This document shows, piece by piece, positions 63,019-64,000 of a DNA stretch of 64,000 nucleotides (the first letter of the stretch is position 1; each line of letters begins with the position of its first letter). The stretch is from Aulostomus chinensis (taxonomy: Eukaryota > Chordata > Actinopteri > Syngnathiformes > Aulostomidae). The notes under the pieces were generated by a model that searched no databases, was not told the DNA's origin, and saw nothing but the letters and a program-made list of their open reading frames with translations. The stretch covers positions 22,920,625 through 22,984,624 of the forward strand of contig JBBMOA010000021.1 of NCBI GenBank assembly GCA_037954235.1, read 5' to 3'. Both the position numbers and the translations under genes were made by a program.

Positions 63019-63590
63019 GTGTTCATTTTGGCCTTCTCTCGCTGAGAAAACGCTATTGGTGACCTTTGATACAAAAAAGCTATAACTTTTTTTCAAAGTG
63101 AGTTTTCAGTCACGTTTCACCCTGAAAGCATAGAAAGATGCATAAACTCAAAGTTAGAGGTGGATTTCACTGAGTTTTCCTCAAAATACAGGAGTTCTGC
63201 ATGAAGTGTTCATTTTGGCCTTCTCTCGCTGAGAAAACGCTATTTGTGACCTGTGATACAAAAAAGCTATAACTTTTGTTCAAAGTGAGTTTTCAGTCAA
63301 GTTTCACCCTGAAAGCATAGAAAGATGCATAAACTTGAAGTTAGAGGTGGATTTCACTGAGTTTTCCTCAAAATACAGGAGTTCTGCATGAAGTGTTCAT
63401 TTTGGCCTTCTCTCGCTGAGAAAACGCTATTTGTGACCTGTGATACAAAAAAGCTATAACTTTTGTTCAAAGTAATTTTTCAGTCAAGTTTCACCTGAAA
63501 GCATAGAAAGATGCAAAAACTCAAAGTTAGAGGTGGAGTTCACTGAGTTTTCCTCAAAATACAGTAGTTCTGCATGAAGTGTTCATTTTG
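63019..63590. repeat. Type A block near the right end, with recombinant first unit
   Basis: The first unit (63019-63205) starts gtgttcatt like 57410 but carries aactcaaagttagagg like 57971, sharing gctattgg and cagtcacg with both. It looks like the product of a crossover between those two kinds of unit, with three monomers fewer. The remaining units repeat 58180-58580, including tttcacctg and ggtggagttc, plus a private acagtag near 63562. Confidence 0.8.
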
Positions 63591-63952
63591 GCCTTCTCTC
63601 GCTGAGAAAACACTATTTGTGACCTGTGATACAAAAATGCCATAACTTTTGTTCAAAGTGAGTTTTCAGTCAAGTTTCAACCTGAAAGCATAGAAAGATG
63701 CATAAACTTGAAGTTACAGCCTGATTTCAGAGAGTTTTCATCAAAATACAGGAGTTCTGCATGAAGTGTTCATTTTGGTCTTCTCTCGCTGAGAAAACAC
63801 TATTTGTGACCTGTGATACAAAAATGCCATAACTTTTGTTCAAAGTGAGTTTTCAGTCAAGTTTCAACCTGAAAGCATAGAAAGATGCATAAACTTGAAG
63901 TTACAGCTTGATTTCAGTGAGTTTTCATCAAAATACAGGAGTTCTGCATGTA

Positions 63953-64000
63953 GTGTTCATTTTGGCCTTCTCTCGCTGAGAAAACACTATTTGTGACCTG
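63953..64000. repeat. Partial monomer at the window end
   Basis: The last 48 bases are the start of unit 343 (gtgttcatttt to gtgacctg), preceded by gcatgtagtg. The array continues beyond the window. Confidence 0.95.

Larger units (their letters stand above)
1..64000. repeat. 187-bp tandem satellite array, 342 units, head to tail
   Basis: The start motif gtgttcatttt recurs every 187 bases: 1, 188, 375 and so on, at 31978 after exactly 171 units, and at 63953 after 342 units with a net drift of -2 bp. All units share one orientation and no foreign sequence interrupts them. The unit is AT-rich with only two or three CpG sites. 187 bp is close to a nucleosome repeat length, as is usual for centromeric satellites of animals and plants. 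No coding capacity is credible, because 187 is not a multiple of three and every frame meets stops. Centromeric or pericentromeric identity is inferred from size, homogeneity and higher-order structure. I do not recognise the family by sequence. Plus and minus orientation are arbitrary here. Confidence 0.98.
58592..64000. repeat. Higher-order repeat copy C5 (cut by window end)
   Basis: This copy follows C4 from the ccatgac anchor at 58592 to about 63052. It then goes directly into the A block of the gctattgg type, without the three monomers present in C4 (57410-57970 region). agtaattttt recurs 5048 bases after 58422 (27 units minus one base) instead of 30 units. A private change near 62161 (ttcaagtgaattttc) loses one base. 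After 63600 plain B2 units return and no ccatgac anchor appears before the end. Confidence 0.85.

Noticed and set aside
1..64000. CRISPR array
   Set aside because: There are no short repeats separated by variable spacers; the whole 187-base unit repeats without unique parts, and no cas-like gene is present.
1..64000. CENP-B box as in primate alpha satellite
   Set aside because: No unit contains a TTCG core followed by CGGG at the right spacing. The cttcgaagtg variant at 18770 and elsewhere lacks the second half.
1..64000. tRNA- or SINE-derived repeat with internal pol III promoter
   Set aside because: I found no GGTTCGA-like B box on either strand and no A-tail or target-site duplication. 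The units are strictly tandem.
1..64000. Inverted segments or embedded transposons
   Set aside because: The start motif occurs in one orientation throughout, and the spacing accounts for every base, with a net drift of only -2, leaving no room for insertions.
1..64000. Assignment to a named satellite family or species
   Set aside because: Length alone fits many animal and plant satellites. I do not recognise the sequence, and a search against Dfam or Repbase and genome assemblies would be needed to decide.

Overview
The window is one uninterrupted tandem satellite array. A 187-bp unit repeats head to tail, always in the same orientation, from the first base to the last: 342 complete units plus a 48-base partial unit beginning at 63953. 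I see no protein gene, RNA gene, transposon, CRISPR array or unique sequence. An AT-rich, near-nucleosome-length satellite with layered higher-order repeats points to a eukaryotic chromosome, most likely centromeric or pericentromeric heterochromatin. CpG sites vary mainly by deamination-type changes, which suggests a DNA-methylating genome such as a vertebrate or plant. I do not recognise the family and cannot name the species.

Layout. 1-16110 is type A (marks: gctataac, caccctg, gttagaggtgg, ttttcctc). Its first 7.3 kb is a 21-unit higher-order repeat (HOR, 3926 bp) present almost twice, with a nested 8+13 pattern; weaker 19/18-unit and 5/6-unit periodicities follow. Near 16.11 kb the array switches to type B (gccataac, caacctg, gttacagcttg, ttttcatc). 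16111-28296 is mostly subtype B1 (gcgacacaaaacagcc) and carries an 8-unit duplication, a mosaic 17-unit duplication and one diverged relic of type A. 28297-36896 is mostly subtype B2 (gtgatacaaaaatgcc) and rather uniform. 36897-64000 is mixed: blocks of type A (2 to 10 units) alternate with B2 in a five-copy HOR anchored by a ccatgac unit at 38769, 41761, 46810, 52981 and 58592. The spacings are 16, 27, 33 and 30 units. The last two copies are nearly identical, and hybrid units mark where crossovers occurred.

How it works together. The units make up a structural array rather than a set of genes. The sequence records repeated unequal exchange or conversion: old A/B divergence, a shuffled middle, and recent amplification at both ends. 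Unit length is held very tightly: I count 22 single-base indels in 342 units, from about ten independent events, with a net drift of only -2 bp. Each unit also carries several short dyad symmetries. Both features fit a chromatin or centromere role, but that role is inference. Base-level differences were found by eye, so small variants may be missed.
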